Below are positions 25,253-33,912 of a stretch of 64,000 bases of DNA, one piece after another. The notes under the pieces are model-generated. The model worked only from the letters and a program-made list of their open reading frames with translations, was not told the DNA's origin and searched no databases. The stretch spans positions 124,001 through 188,000 of the forward strand of contig NZ_SMKW01000003.1 in the NCBI RefSeq assembly GCF_004348985.1, read 5' to 3'. Origin of the DNA: Saccharopolyspora elongata (GTDB taxonomy: Bacteria > Actinomycetota > Actinomycetes > Mycobacteriales > Pseudonocardiaceae). Position numbers and translations under genes: made by a program. Numbering within the stretch: the first letter of the stretch is position 1; every line of letters begins with the position of its first letter.

Positions 25253-25270
25253 GCAACACAGCGTTGTTGC
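25253..25270. promoter_or_regulatory. GCAACA/TGTTGC palindrome before the activator gene
   Basis: GCAACA at 25253-25258 and TGTTGC at 25265-25270 are reverse complements with a 6-bp spacer, ending ten bases before the GGAG of the activator gene. It may be an autoregulatory operator or a leader hairpin affecting translation. Confidence 0.35.
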
Positions 25271-25290
25271 GGGAGCGGCAGGAGTTGGCC

Positions 25291-26505
25291 ATGCGGACCC
25301 ATCGCCTCGACGAGACCGCGCTCCCCGTGGGGGCGGATTCGCGGCAGTACGCCCGCGCGGTCGCCCGCGCGCACGACGCCGTGGTGAGCGGTTGCCGCCC
25401 GGCGGTTTCGCCGAGGCAGCTGATCGTCGAGTCCTGGCACCGCGCGCGCCGCCAGGGCATCGACCCCGACCACGGCGCGGGGAGCCGGCCGGTGTCCGCA
25501 GGTGACGTCGAGCGCCGCCGCGTCACCTGCGGCATCACCGAGGACGCGCTGCTGGTGCTGCGCAGCGGCCTGGTCCCGGCGGCCGAGAGCGCCGGGCACA
25601 TCGTGGTCGTCGTCGACGTCGAGGGACGAGTCCTGTGGCGGGACGGACAGCCGGGGGTGTTCCGCCGGGCCGATCGCCTCGGGTTCGTCGAGGGCGCGTG
25701 CTGGCTGGAGGACGCGGTGGGCACGAACGCCATCGGCACGGCGCTGGTCGAAGGCGTGCCGGTGCAGGTCCGGTCGGCCGAGCACTACGTGCGCAGCCAC
25801 CACGCGTGGACCTGCGCGGCCGCGCCGATCCGCGACCCGCGCGACGGACGGCTGCTCGGCGCGGTGGACGTCAGCGGGCCGGCTGGCACCATGCATCCCA
25901 GCACCCTCGCGCTGGTCCGGGCGGTGGCCGGGCTGGCGGAGGCGAAGTTGCGTGATGCGCACCGCACCAGCCTGGACCGGCTGCGCGCCGTGGCCGCGCC
26001 GCTGCTGGCGAAGATCGATGGGCAGGCCCTGGTGGTCGACCCGAACGGCTGGGTGGCCGCCTCGACCGGCCTGCCGCCGCTGGACCGCATCGCGCTGCCG
26101 GATCGGCTGGATTCGCAGCAGGCGTGGCTGCCGGCGTTCGGCGCCTGCTCGCTCGAACCGCTGCCGGAGGGAATCCTGCTGCGCCCCTGCGAGCCGGACG
26201 CGCCGTCGGCGGCCCGCGTGGTGGTCGACGTGCGGCGGTCGGGTCGCGCCGCGCTGACCGTGCACCGGAATTCCGGGAACTGGACGTACCGGCTCAGCGG
26301 GCGCCATGCGGAGATCTTGCTCGACCTGGCCGAGAACCGGGCGGGCCGGACCGCCGCCGAGCTCGCCGGGCAGCTGTTCGGGGACCGGACCCGGACGATC
26401 ACGGTGCGCGCGGAGATGTCCCGGCTGCGCAAGCGGTTCGGCGATCTGCTGGACCACCGGCCGTACCGCTTCCTGGCGGACCTGGAGGTGACCGCGCTGC
26501 GCTGA
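25291..26505 (+). CDS. AcoR-like GAF-domain transcriptional activator without AAA+ domain
   Basis: A 404-residue regulator. The N-terminal 80 residues (SPRQLIVESWHRARRQGIDP) and the GAF domain (VVVVDVEGRVLWRDGQ, GFVEGACWLEDAVGTNAIGTALVEG) match AcoR, the activator of acetoin operons. The sigma-54-binding AAA+ module of AcoR is absent, and the C-terminal 80 residues instead form a winged helix (SGRHAEILLDLAENRAGRTAAELAG in part, then SRLRKRFGDLL). This fits actinobacteria, which lack sigma-54. It faces the aco operon across 312 bp with paired sites. ATG at 25291 follows CAGGAG. Confidence 0.85.
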   Translation: MRTHRLDETALPVGADSRQYARAVARAHDAVVSGCRPAVSPRQLIVESWHRARRQGIDPDHGAGSRPVSAGDVERRRVTCGITEDALLVLRSGLVPAAESAGHIVVVVDVEGRVLWRDGQPGVFRRADRLGFVEGACWLEDAVGTNAIGTALVEGVPVQVRSAEHYVRSHHAWTCAAAPIRDPRDGRLLGAVDVSGPAGTMHPSTLALVRAVAGLAEAKLRDAHRTSLDRLRAVAAPLLAKIDGQALVVDPNGWVAASTGLPPLDRIALPDRLDSQQAWLPAFGACSLEPLPEGILLRPCEPDAPSAARVVVDVRRSGRAALTVHRNSGNWTYRLSGRHAEILLDLAENRAGRTAAELAGQLFGDRTRTITVRAEMSRLRKRFGDLLDHRPYRFLADLEVTALR

Positions 26506-26556
26506 CCGGCGCGCTCAGCAGGTGGGTTGCGTCGTGGGACTTGTAGTCTCACCGGC

Positions 26557-27054
26557 ATGAGGCGTACTTCCTTCGCACGGTGGCCGTGCTCGATCGCGCG
26601 GACGATGGATCTGCTGGGTGACTGGTGGACTCCGCTGGTGCTGCGCGAGGCGTTCTACGGGATCAAGCGGTTCGACGAGTTCCAGCAGGAACTGGGCATC
26701 GCCCGGAACACGCTTTCGGAGCGGTTGCGGCGGCTGGTGGACGAAGGACTGCTGGAGAAACGGCAGTACGACAGCTTCCCGGTGCGCTACGACTACGTGC
26801 TGACCGAGAAGGGGCGCGATTTCTTCGGTGTCCTCGCCGCGATGTCGCGGTGGGGCGACAAGTGGCTCGCGGGCGAGGAGGGGCCGCCGGTGACCATGCA
26901 CCACGACCGCTGCGGCCACGACTGCCACGCCGAGGTGGTGTGTTCGGTGTGCGGCGAGCCGTTGAAGTCCGCGGAGACGAGCAAGCGGCTGGGGCCGGGA
27001 TATCCGCCCAAGCTCGCCGAGCGGCCGGACGTCCAGCGCCGGTTCGCGCGCTGA
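26557..27054 (+). CDS. HxlR-family winged-helix regulator
   Basis: A 165-residue protein. The N-terminal Cys in RWPCSIARTMDLLGDWWTPL is the position used for redox sensing in HypR and QorR. The winged helix follows with FDEFQQELGIARNTLSERL. The C-terminus adds three further Cys motifs (DRCGHDCHAEVVCSVCGEP) resembling a small zinc site, an extension frequent in actinobacterial members. Likely represses the SRPBCC and LLM genes downstream or responds to electrophiles; this is inferred from position. Confidence 0.88.
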   Translation: MRRTSFARWPCSIARTMDLLGDWWTPLVLREAFYGIKRFDEFQQELGIARNTLSERLRRLVDEGLLEKRQYDSFPVRYDYVLTEKGRDFFGVLAAMSRWGDKWLAGEEGPPVTMHHDRCGHDCHAEVVCSVCGEPLKSAETSKRLGPGYPPKLAERPDVQRRFAR

Positions 27055-27085
27055 ACCAAGTCGCCGGAGCGCGCGCTTGTGACCC

Positions 27086-27120
27086 TTGACATGCGAGTCT
27101 TGTTAAGCAACTCTCGTGTT
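27086..27120 (+). promoter_or_regulatory. Promoter/operator region of the SRPBCC-LLM pair
   Basis: TTGACA at 27086-27091 is a good -35 candidate. Shortly downstream, TTGTTAAGCAA at about 27101 is an 11-bp near-palindrome with one G-T mismatch, flanked by GAGT and ACTC. A TetR- or HxlR-type operator overlapping the promoter is plausible; the -10 box is not clear. Confidence 0.3.
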
Positions 27121-27161
27121 CAACGCCCTGGTAGGGGTCGAAGCGACGAGGAGGTCGGCCG

Positions 27162-27680
27162 GTGGAGTGGACGGGCGCGAGGTATGCGGACGGACCGACG
27201 GTGGAGCTGCGGACGTGGATCGACGCCCCGCCGGATCGGGTGTGGGAGCTGGTGTCCGACATCGAGCTGATGCCGCGGCTGAGCGCGGAGTTGCAGTCGG
27301 TGGAGTGGGCGGACGGGGCGACCGGCCCGGCGCTGGGCGCCAAGTTCGTCGGCCACAACAAGCACGCCGCACTCGGCGAGTGGTCGACGACCTCCCACAT
27401 CGTCGAGTTCGAGTCGGCGCGGGTCTTCGCCTGGGCGGTGGAGGATCCGGACGACCCGAGTGCGACCTGGCGGTTCACCGTCGAGCCCGCCGACGGCGGC
27501 GCGGTGCTGCGGCAGTGGGTGCGGCTGGGCCCCGGCCGTTCCGGGCTGTCGCTGGCGATCGACAAGATGCCGGAGAAGGAGCAGAAGATCGTATTCGTGC
27601 GGTTGCGGGAGTTCGAGACCTCCATTGCCACGAACCTCGCCGCGATCAAGGAACTCGCCGAGGGGAAGGTGGACTCCTGA
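27162..27680 (+). CDS. SRPBCC (START-like) family protein
   Basis: A 172-residue helix-grip protein. TWIDAPPDRVWELVSDIELMPRLS is the first half of the fold, followed by strands ending with FTVEPADGGAVLRQWVRLG and a long C-terminal helix. Such proteins bind hydrophobic ligands or act as aromatase/cyclase-like enzymes. GTG start follows AGGAGG. Its TGA overlaps the ATG of the LLM oxidoreductase by one base, so the two act together. Confidence 0.85.
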   Translation: MEWTGARYADGPTVELRTWIDAPPDRVWELVSDIELMPRLSAELQSVEWADGATGPALGAKFVGHNKHAALGEWSTTSHIVEFESARVFAWAVEDPDDPSATWRFTVEPADGGAVLRQWVRLGPGRSGLSLAIDKMPEKEQKIVFVRLREFETSIATNLAAIKELAEGKVDS

Positions 27681-28738
27681 TGCGCACGGCCACGTCGATC
27701 GAGGCATCGGGCGGCGCCGACTGGACGGAGCCGGTCGAGTTCGCGGTGGAGGCGGAGAAGCTCGGCCTGGACATCGTCTGGGTGGCGGAGGCGTGGGGTT
27801 CCGACGCGCCGTCGACGCTTGGTTACCTGGCGGCGCGCACCGAACGCCTGCTGCTCGGCTCGGGGATCATCCAGCTCGGCACCCGGACCCCGGTGGCCAT
27901 CGCGCAGGCGGCGATCACCCTGTCGCAGCTGTCGGCGGGCCGGTTCATGCTGGGCCTGGGGCCGTCGGGCCCGCAGGTGATCGAGGGCCTGCACGGGGTG
28001 CCGTTCGCGAAGCCGATGGCCCGGATGCGCGAGACGGTGGAGGTCATCCGGGCGGCGCTGTCCGGCGAGAAGATCTCCTTCTCCGGTGGCCAGTTCCAGA
28101 TCCCGCTGCCCGGCGGCGATGCGCGGCCGATGCGTCTGTCGGCGCGTGCGGAGCACGACATCCCGATCTACCTGGCGACGCTGTCGCCCGGGATGCTCCG
28201 GCTGACCGGCAGGATCGCCGACGGGTGGCTGGGCACCAGCTTCGTGCCCGAAGGCGCGACCGAGGCCTACTTCGCGCACCTGGACGCGGGCTTGGCCGAG
28301 GCCGGGCGGACCCGGCCCGATCTCGACGTCTGCCAGGGCGCGGAGGTCGCCTTCGCCGCCGACGCGGACGAACTGCGCGGGATGCTGGTCGACCGCAAGA
28401 AGAAGCTGGCCTTCTCCCTGGGCGGGATGGGCTCGGCCGGCACGAATTTCTACAACAACGCCTACAGCCGCCAGGGCTGGGCCGAGGTGGCGGCGCAGGT
28501 CCGCCAGCGGTGGCAGGCCGGTGACCGCGACGGCGCGGCGGCGCTGGTCACCGACGAGATGGTGCTCGGCACGACGCTGATCGGCACCGAGGAGATGGTC
28601 CGTGACCGGCTGCGCGTCTGGCAGGACGCCGGCGTGGACACCGTCCGGCTCTACCCGGCGGGCGAAACCCTCGACGAACGCCTGACCACGCTGGGCCGCG
28701 CGATCGACCTGGTCCGAGAGGTGGAATCGGCTGCCTGA
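27680..28738 (+). CDS. LLM-class F420-dependent oxidoreductase
   Basis: A 352-residue TIM-barrel of the luciferase-like family. GLDIVWVAEAWGSDAPSTLG, the non-prolyl cis turn near LGSGIIQLGTRTPVAIAQ, and GRFMLGLGPSGPQVIEG are characteristic of the F420-using branch, for example mycobacterial homologues. It probably reduces or oxidises a small molecule with coenzyme F420. Coupled to the SRPBCC gene upstream and followed by a strong rho-independent terminator. Confidence 0.9.
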   Translation: MRTATSIEASGGADWTEPVEFAVEAEKLGLDIVWVAEAWGSDAPSTLGYLAARTERLLLGSGIIQLGTRTPVAIAQAAITLSQLSAGRFMLGLGPSGPQVIEGLHGVPFAKPMARMRETVEVIRAALSGEKISFSGGQFQIPLPGGDARPMRLSARAEHDIPIYLATLSPGMLRLTGRIADGWLGTSFVPEGATEAYFAHLDAGLAEAGRTRPDLDVCQGAEVAFAADADELRGMLVDRKKKLAFSLGGMGSAGTNFYNNAYSRQGWAEVAAQVRQRWQAGDRDGAAALVTDEMVLGTTLIGTEEMVRDRLRVWQDAGVDTVRLYPAGETLDERLTTLGRAIDLVREVESAA

Positions 28739-28791
28739 CAACGGTTTTCGACTGCGCGAGCGCCCGCTGGTCGCGTTCTTCGGCTCGACAG

Positions 28792-28834
28792 CCTTCGAGG
28801 GGCGCCGGTGCGCGGCGCCCCTCGAAGGTTTTCC
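28792..28834 (+). terminator. Rho-independent terminator behind the LLM gene
   Basis: Arms 28792-28806 and 28814-28828 form a perfect 15-bp GC-rich stem with a 7-nt loop, followed by TTTTCC. It lies between convergent genes and is the most canonical terminator of the window. Confidence 0.85.
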
Positions 28835-28873
28835 GGTGCGAATCAGGTCGTGATCACGCCGAGGTCACTGCCC

Positions 28874-29170
28874 TCAGCTGGTCCAGGCACCCCAAAGCGC
28901 CCAAGCCGACGGGCTGATGTCCTGCTGGGCGTCGTTCTGGGCGCCCCAACCGGAGCCCTGGTTGGTGTCGTTCCAGGCGTTCCCCTGCTGCTGCTGCGGC
29001 TGTTCCTGCTGCGGCTGCTGCGGCTGCTGTTGCTGCTGCGGCTGCTGCTGTTCCTGCTGCTGGGGCTGCTGCCACAAGGGGTTCTCGTCGGCGCTGGCGA
29101 GACCCTGGGCGCCCAGCAGGAGGCCGGTGGATGCGGCGGCGGCAAGGGCGAGCTTGGCGGTGGTGCGCAT
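28874..29170 (-). CDS. Small secreted Gln/Pro-rich protein
   Basis: A 98-residue preprotein. Residues 1-26 are a Sec signal peptide (two charged residues, Ala/Leu core, ASADE cleavage context). About residues 31-63 consist almost only of Gln and Pro with a few Glu, in QQPQQ-type repeats. The tail (NAWNDTNQGSGWGAQNDAQQ) is polar and ends in two Trp-containing turns. It has a good GAGGAG site. No family is recognised; the mature chain looks disordered and extracellular, perhaps a wall- or spore-surface component. Confidence 0.65.
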   Translation of the reverse strand: MRTTAKLALAAAASTGLLLGAQGLASADENPLWQQPQQQEQQQPQQQQQPQQPQQEQPQQQQGNAWNDTNQGSGWGAQNDAQQDISPSAWALWGAWTS

Positions 29171-29462
29171 TCTCAATCTCCTCATTGCTTGAAAAGGGTG
29201 GTGCGACTGGGAACTTGCCTTGCATCCGGGTGTCCAGCAGGGCCTGCGCCCCCAATGTGTGTCACCCCCGGCCGCCGTGTATCGGGCTGTGGTCGATCGT
29301 GCCCCGTTCGGGCTGCGTGCCTTGTCCCCCAGACGCTGAAAAGGGCGCGGTCGGGGCATCGTGACCATCCGAGTTCCGGGGCGAGCGAGTTGTTCAGTCC
29401 ACTGAGGATGATTCGGCTTTTCGGATTCTGCGGCAATGAAAAAGGCTTGCCGTTCTGGTCGG

Positions 29463-30608
29463 TCACCACTCCGCTAGGGAGCCGTCTTCGTTTCGCCACA
29501 ACGGGTTTCGCCAGCGCTGTCCGATTTCCGCGGCTCGGCGCACCGCCGCCTCGTCGACCTCGATGCCCAGGCCCGGTCCGGTGAGCCGGTCGACGTGGCT
29601 GTCGTGGAAGTCGAAGACGCTCGCGTCGACGAGGTAGTCCAGCAGGTCCGAGCCGGTGTTGTAGTGGATGCCGAGGCTGGTCTCCTGGATCAGCGCGTTC
29701 GGGCAGGCGAAGTCGATCTGCAGCGATGCCGCGAAAGCGATCGGACCCAGCGGGCAGTGCGGGGCCAGGGACACGCCGTGCGCCTCCGCCATCGCCGCGA
29801 TCCGGCGCACCTCGGAGATCCCGCCCGCGTGCGACAGGTCCGGCTGCGCGACCGCGATGCCCGAGCCGAGCACGTCGCGGAAGTCCCACCGCGAGTACAG
29901 CCGCTCCCCGGTGGCGATCGGCACGGTGGTGGACGCGCAGATCCGCCCGAAGTCGGCGGTCAGCTCCGGCACGATCGGTTCTTCCACGAACAGCGGGTGC
30001 AGCGGTTCCAGCAGCCGGCAGGCCTCGCGGGCGAGCGCGGGGGAGACCCGGCCGTGGAAGTCGATGGCGATGTCGGCGCGGTCGCCGATCGCCTCCCGCA
30101 CCGCGGCGACGCGCCCCACCAGGAGGTCGAGCTCGGCCTTGGACTCCAGCGCGCGCACCCTGCCGGTGCCGTTCATCTTGACCGCGTCGAAGCCCTCCTG
30201 CATGCGTTCCCGGGCGTGGTCTGCGACCCGGTCCGGCTCGTCGCCGGCGATCCACGAGTAGGTGCGGACGCGGTCGCGCACCGCGCCGCCGAGCAGCTCG
30301 TGGACGGGCACGCCGAGAGCCTTGCCCTTGATGTCCCACAGCGCCTGGTCGATGCCGGCCACCGCGCTGGACAGGACGGGCCCGCCCCGGTAGAAGCCGC
30401 CCCTGGTCATGACCTGCCAGTGATCCTCGATGCGGAACGGGTCCTGGCCGAGGAGGTGGTCGGAGAGTTCCTCGACGGCGGTGGCGACCGTCGCGGAGCG
30501 GCCCTCCACGACCGGCTCGCCCCAGCCGGTGATGCCCTCGTCGGTGCGCACGGCCAGGAACAGCCAGCGGGGCGCGACCGAAAAGGTCTCCAACGAAACG
30601 ATCTTCAT
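29463..30608 (-). CDS. dgoD: D-galactonate dehydratase (enolase superfamily)
   Basis: A 381-residue mandelate-racemase/enolase superfamily protein. Asp183 and His185 in DFHGR, Glu in FVEEP, Glu in TGERLYS and the catalytic His in APHCPLGP sit at the same residue numbers as I remember for Escherichia coli DgoD (382 residues). It removes water from D-galactonate to give 2-keto-3-deoxygalactonate. The kinase and aldolase of that pathway are not adjacent, so a related acid sugar is possible. ATG at 30608 follows GGAAGG. Confidence 0.85.
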   Translation of the reverse strand: MKIVSLETFSVAPRWLFLAVRTDEGITGWGEPVVEGRSATVATAVEELSDHLLGQDPFRIEDHWQVMTRGGFYRGGPVLSSAVAGIDQALWDIKGKALGVPVHELLGGAVRDRVRTYSWIAGDEPDRVADHARERMQEGFDAVKMNGTGRVRALESKAELDLLVGRVAAVREAIGDRADIAIDFHGRVSPALAREACRLLEPLHPLFVEEPIVPELTADFGRICASTTVPIATGERLYSRWDFRDVLGSGIAVAQPDLSHAGGISEVRRIAAMAEAHGVSLAPHCPLGPIAFAASLQIDFACPNALIQETSLGIHYNTGSDLLDYLVDASVFDFHDSHVDRLTGPGLGIEVDEAAVRRAAEIGQRWRNPLWRNEDGSLAEW

Positions 30609-30776
30609 CGAACCGCCTTCCGGCGACCGCTGCACGCGGTAGCTCTCCGTGTCCATAACACCTGATGGCGTCGGGTGTGCGGGCCGGGCGTTACCACAAC
30701 GGCCTCGTGTTGCACAATGGTTAAAGCAGCGCTTGTCCGACCGCTGCGTTCTTGAGCCGCAACCACCATTCTCGGG
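30609..30776. promoter_or_regulatory. Promoter region of dgoD
   Basis: No coding pattern is evident. On the minus strand TTAACCATTGTG and GTTGTGGTAAC (about 30690-30724) form an imperfect inverted repeat around CAACACGAGGCC, and GCAGCG/CGCTGC (30726-30731, 30742-30747) is a small perfect one. Either could be the site of a sugar-acid-responsive repressor such as IclR or GntR type; no regulator gene is adjacent. Confidence 0.3.
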
Positions 30777-30962
30777 GTGAGGATTGTGCCCAGTCACGCC
30801 ACGTCCGGCAACGACGTCGTGCTTCACCGGCCGGTCGAAGGCCGCCGCGCCTGCCCGGTGCCGAGCGACCGGATCGCGATCCGCGGCCCGTGGGGGACCC
30901 GGCGTCCGCGGCGCCAGCTCGGCACGACCGGCCTCGTCTCCGCCGACGTCGTCCGGATCTGA
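30777..30962 (+). CDS. Possible 61-residue hypothetical protein
   Basis: GTG start, 61 codons, Arg- and Pro-rich, without membrane segment or known motif. It fills the gap between dgoD and the convergent DUF3618 gene and is not antisense to any gene. The ribosome binding site is weak (GGGG six bases upstream). Coding potential cannot be judged from one short frame. Confidence 0.25.
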   Translation: MRIVPSHATSGNDVVLHRPVEGRRACPVPSDRIAIRGPWGTRRPRRQLGTTGLVSADVVRI

Positions 30963-30969
30963 CCCGGCA

Positions 30970-31248
30970 CTACCGCCCCGGCCTGCGGAGCATCCTGGTC
31001 ATCGCGTAGGCGAGCACGCCCCCGGCGACGAGTGCGATCGCCAGCAAGGGCTTCGCGGGTCCGCGCATCAGTCGAGCCGCGCGCTCGCCCGCGCATGCGA
31101 GGGCATCGCTCAGGGCCCGTTTCGACCGGCCGCGGATGTCCGCGCGGCGCATGAGCTCGTCGAGCGTGTTGCCCAGTTCGTGGAGGGTCAGGTCGTGCTC
31201 GGCCCGGAGCCCGGCGCGCTCCTGCTCCTCCTCACGACGTCTGGTCAT
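30970..31248 (-). CDS. DUF3618-type small membrane protein
   Basis: A 92-residue protein with a charged N-terminal helix (LHELGNTLDELMRRADIRGRSKRAL) and one membrane helix at about residues 68-86 near the C-terminus. This is the layout of DUF3618 proteins, which in actinobacteria sit next to Holin-X genes. Its ATG overlaps the stop of the holin-like gene (ATGA). Probably an envelope-stress or membrane-organisation accessory; function unknown. Confidence 0.75.
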   Translation of the reverse strand: MTRRREEEQERAGLRAEHDLTLHELGNTLDELMRRADIRGRSKRALSDALACAGERAARLMRGPAKPLLAIALVAGGVLAYAMTRMLRRPGR

Positions 31249-31658
31249 CGCTTGAGCGCCTCGCCCAGATCGCGGTAGTCCTGCTTGATCGACTCCAGGG
31301 ATTCCGGCAGCGCGCCCGAAGAGCGCTTCAGCCGCGATCGCCCCACCAGCGCCGCGACACCTGCGAGTGCCAGCAGCGCGACCGCCACGATGAGGGCGGC
31401 GAGCCAGGCCGGGAGCACGATGTCCAGCGCGAGCACCACGGTCGCGATGAGCATGGCGCCGCCGAGCAGTCCCAGCACGCCTCCGGCGCTGATCAGCGCC
31501 GCCCCCATGCCTGCCTGTTTGCCCTTGCTGCGCAACTCGATCTGCGCCAGCCGCACTTCGGTGCGGACCAGGCGCGCGAGCTGCTCGCCGACGTCGCGGA
31601 CGAGCCGCGCGGTGGATCGTTGCGACAGGTCCGGCGCGTGCACGGGTTCGGTATGCAT
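31245..31658 (-). CDS. Phage-holin-superfamily III / actinobacterial Holin-X protein
   Basis: A 137-residue protein. The amphipathic N-terminal region (LVRDVGEQLARLVRTEVRLAQ) precedes two membrane helices at about residues 53-76 and 82-104; RTEVRLAQIEL is typical of the family. Despite the name these are chromosomal membrane proteins, not lysis proteins. Start ATG at 31658 is the one matching family length. Second gene of AI-2E transporter, Holin-X, DUF3618. Confidence 0.8.
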   Translation of the reverse strand: MHTEPVHAPDLSQRSTARLVRDVGEQLARLVRTEVRLAQIELRSKGKQAGMGAALISAGGVLGLLGGAMLIATVVLALDIVLPAWLAALIVAVALLALAGVAALVGRSRLKRSSGALPESLESIKQDYRDLGEALKR

Positions 31659-31730
31659 CGTTCGGCGTCCCTCCACACAACTTCGGGCGTGCACCGGCAG
31701 TACCCGTTCCGCGCGGTGGTCATTCCTGCG

Positions 31731-32873
31731 TCACGGCTGGTGGTGGCCGTTGCCGCCGTGTTCCGGGGGCGTCCGCGCCTGTTCGTGAAGGGCGCGGATG
31801 ACGGTGTTCGCCGTGGCGACCAGCGGCACCGCCAGGACCGCGCCGCCGACGCCGGCGAGGGTGAAACCGGCGGTCACGCTGAGCACGACGGCCAGCGGGT
31901 GCAGCCGCACGGCGTGCCCGAGCAGCAGCGGCTGCAGCACGTGCCCTTCCAGCTGCATCACGCAGACGACCACGGCGAGCAGGATCAGCGCCGTGATCAC
32001 GCCGTTGGCGGCCAGCGCGACCAGCACCGCCAGGCTGCCGGTGACGACCCCGCCGATGTAGGGCACGAAGGCGCCGAGGAAGACCAGCACTGCGAGCACG
32101 AACGGCAGCGGCACGCCCAGCGCGGTGGCGCCGATGCCGATCATGGCGGCATCCATGAACGCCACCGCCGCGGTCGCGCGGATGTAGGCGACCAGTGTGG
32201 TGAACCCGTCCTCGCCCGCGGTGCGCACCCGGAACCGGATCGCGCGCGGCATCGTGACCCGCACCAGGAACCGCCAGATCGAGTCGCCGTCGCGGAGGAA
32301 GAAGAACAGGGTGAACAGGCCGAGCAGCACGCCGGCGAGGAACCGCAGCAGGGTGCCGGTGGTCGCCAGCGCGGTTGTCGGCAGGCCGCCCCGGTCGATT
32401 CGCAGGGCCTCCGAAAGCTGTTGGAAGACCTGGTCGAGCTCCTGCTGGCTCAGGCTCAGCGGCCCCCGGATCAGCCAGATGTGGATCTGCTCGAAGCTGG
32501 CCACGAGCTGGTCGCTCAGCCCGGCCAGCCCCGCGACCAGCGTGTTGATCACCACGGCCAGCACGGCGCCGAGCGCGGCGAGCCCGCCGACGAGCACCAC
32601 GGTGGTCGCGAGCGTGCGGTTCAGTCCTCTGCGGACCAGCCAGCGCACCGCCGGCGACATCAGCGCGGCCAGCAGTGCCGCCACCGCCACCGACATGACT
32701 TCGCCGTAGAGCAGGCTGAAGATCTGCCACAGCACCCAGGCGACGGCGACCAGCACCAGCAGCCGCCACCCCACGGCGGCGGCGATGCGCAGGCTGCGCG
32801 GAACCTTTCCCGCGACATCGCCCCGCCCCGAACCGTCCACCTCCCGTGGTTGGCCCGCGGTGCTGATCATCAA
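31731..32873 (-). CDS. AI-2E/PerM-family transporter
   Basis: A 380-residue polytopic membrane protein with about eight hydrophobic helices. LLAALMSPAVRWLVRRGL after the second helix, the long soluble loop (residues 125-185), LFFFLRDGDSIW and the closing region FVPYIGGVV, LEGHVLQPLLLGHAVRLHPL are landmarks of the AI-2E/YhhT/PerM family. Members export autoinducer, Na+ or unknown solutes. It heads a three-gene minus-strand cluster with Holin-X and DUF3618. Confidence 0.87.
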   Translation of the reverse strand: MMISTAGQPREVDGSGRGDVAGKVPRSLRIAAAVGWRLLVLVAVAWVLWQIFSLLYGEVMSVAVAALLAALMSPAVRWLVRRGLNRTLATTVVLVGGLAALGAVLAVVINTLVAGLAGLSDQLVASFEQIHIWLIRGPLSLSQQELDQVFQQLSEALRIDRGGLPTTALATTGTLLRFLAGVLLGLFTLFFFLRDGDSIWRFLVRVTMPRAIRFRVRTAGEDGFTTLVAYIRATAAVAFMDAAMIGIGATALGVPLPFVLAVLVFLGAFVPYIGGVVTGSLAVLVALAANGVITALILLAVVVCVMQLEGHVLQPLLLGHAVRLHPLAVVLSVTAGFTLAGVGGAVLAVPLVATANTVIRALHEQARTPPEHGGNGHHQP

Positions 32874-33005
32874 ACGTGCCGGTGATCTTCACCGGCAGAG
32901 GAGGGAATGCGTCCGCTTTCGGCCTGCGTGGCCGGTGCCGCGTTCGTACGGTCGGACCGGGTGTGCGCACCCGATCCGCGAACGCCGTTACCCGAGGAGC
33001 AAGAG

Positions 33006-33455
33006 ATGGCGCCCAAGCTTCCGAACCTGGAGGAAGCTCTGCGAACGAGCGTGGGGGAGACGGTGGAGGCGGGGAGCATCACGCTCACCGAGCTCGTCGG
33101 CCAGCTCCGCGTGGAACCGGACCCGGCGAAGCTCCGGACCGGCGAGGAAGTTCCGCTGTTCAACATCCGGTTCCCCGAACACGAAAGCGGCCTCGGTCCC
33201 GGGGAGGCGACCAAGGCGCTCTTCGGCGCGCTCGCTTCCCTCTCGCCGGAGGAGCAGCACAGGAGGCTCGCGACGCTCTGCAACAGCATCATCGCGTCCG
33301 TGGCCACGTCCGTCCGCCCTTCCACCGGCGCCGATCGCGAGGACGAGGGCGCGCCGTGCGGCGGGAGCACCGGCCACGGCGAGGCGTTCAAGCTGCTCTC
33401 CGCGATCTACCAGGCGCTCACCTTCGAGGACGCGGACGCACTGCGACGGGCCTGA
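33006..33455 (+). CDS. Hypothetical protein, 149 residues
   Basis: ATG at 33006 is preceded by GAGGAG. The protein is soluble and mostly helical, with an acidic middle part and a conserved-looking block GEATKALFGALASLSPEEQHRRLATLCNSI (in part: EEQHRRLATLCNS). No family is recognised. An in-frame GTG/ATG at 32907 would add 33 residues but has no ribosome binding site. Codon usage agrees with neighbours, so it is probably real. Confidence 0.65.
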   Translation: MAPKLPNLEEALRTSVGETVEAGSITLTELVGQLRVEPDPAKLRTGEEVPLFNIRFPEHESGLGPGEATKALFGALASLSPEEQHRRLATLCNSIIASVATSVRPSTGADREDEGAPCGGSTGHGEAFKLLSAIYQALTFEDADALRRA

Positions 33456-33561
33456 GCCGCCCGGTGATCCGGTTGCGCGGCAACGCTTTTCCGGTGCCGG
33501 GGCCGCGCAACTCCACGCCGGCGCGGATCGGTGGTCGATCCGCGCCGGCCCCCGGGCGTGG

Positions 33562-33912
33562 TCAGGCGACGATGCTGAAGACCAGGACCGCGCCGCAGGC
33601 GACGAGCATGCCGGTGCAGTTGAGGAACAGGTTCCGGCCGAAGTCCTTCGCGCGGACGTGCGAGGTGAACGCGATCAGGAAGTACAGCACCAGGGCCGCG
33701 CAGGTCAGGATCGCCAGCGGGCGGAACCAGATGCCGATGACCAGCCCCGCGGTGGCCGCGACCTTCAGCGTCGGGAGCAGCCACCAGAACCGCTCGGGGA
33801 AGCCGACGTCGACGAGGCACTGGCGGACGAAGGCGACGGGCTTGATGCACAGGAGTGCATCGCCGAACTGGACGACGGCCAGCACGGCCAGCGGCCACCA
33901 CGGTTCGATCAT
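33562..33912 (-). CDS. DoxX-like small membrane protein
   Basis: A 116-residue protein with four hydrophobic helices and short loops; FPERFWWLLPTLKVAATAGL followed by GIWFRPLAILTCAALVLYF resembles the DoxX/DoxD-like family. Function of small DoxX members is unknown, with links to redox and membrane stress. GGGAG lies seven bases before ATG. It is followed by no other gene on its strand. Confidence 0.78.
   Translation of the reverse strand: MIEPWWPLAVLAVVQFGDALLCIKPVAFVRQCLVDVGFPERFWWLLPTLKVAATAGLVIGIWFRPLAILTCAALVLYFLIAFTSHVRAKDFGRNLFLNCTGMLVACGAVLVFSIVA

Noticed and set aside
31245..31658. Prophage holin
   Set aside because: No endolysin or phage genes nearby; this family is a normal chromosomal membrane protein in actinobacteria.
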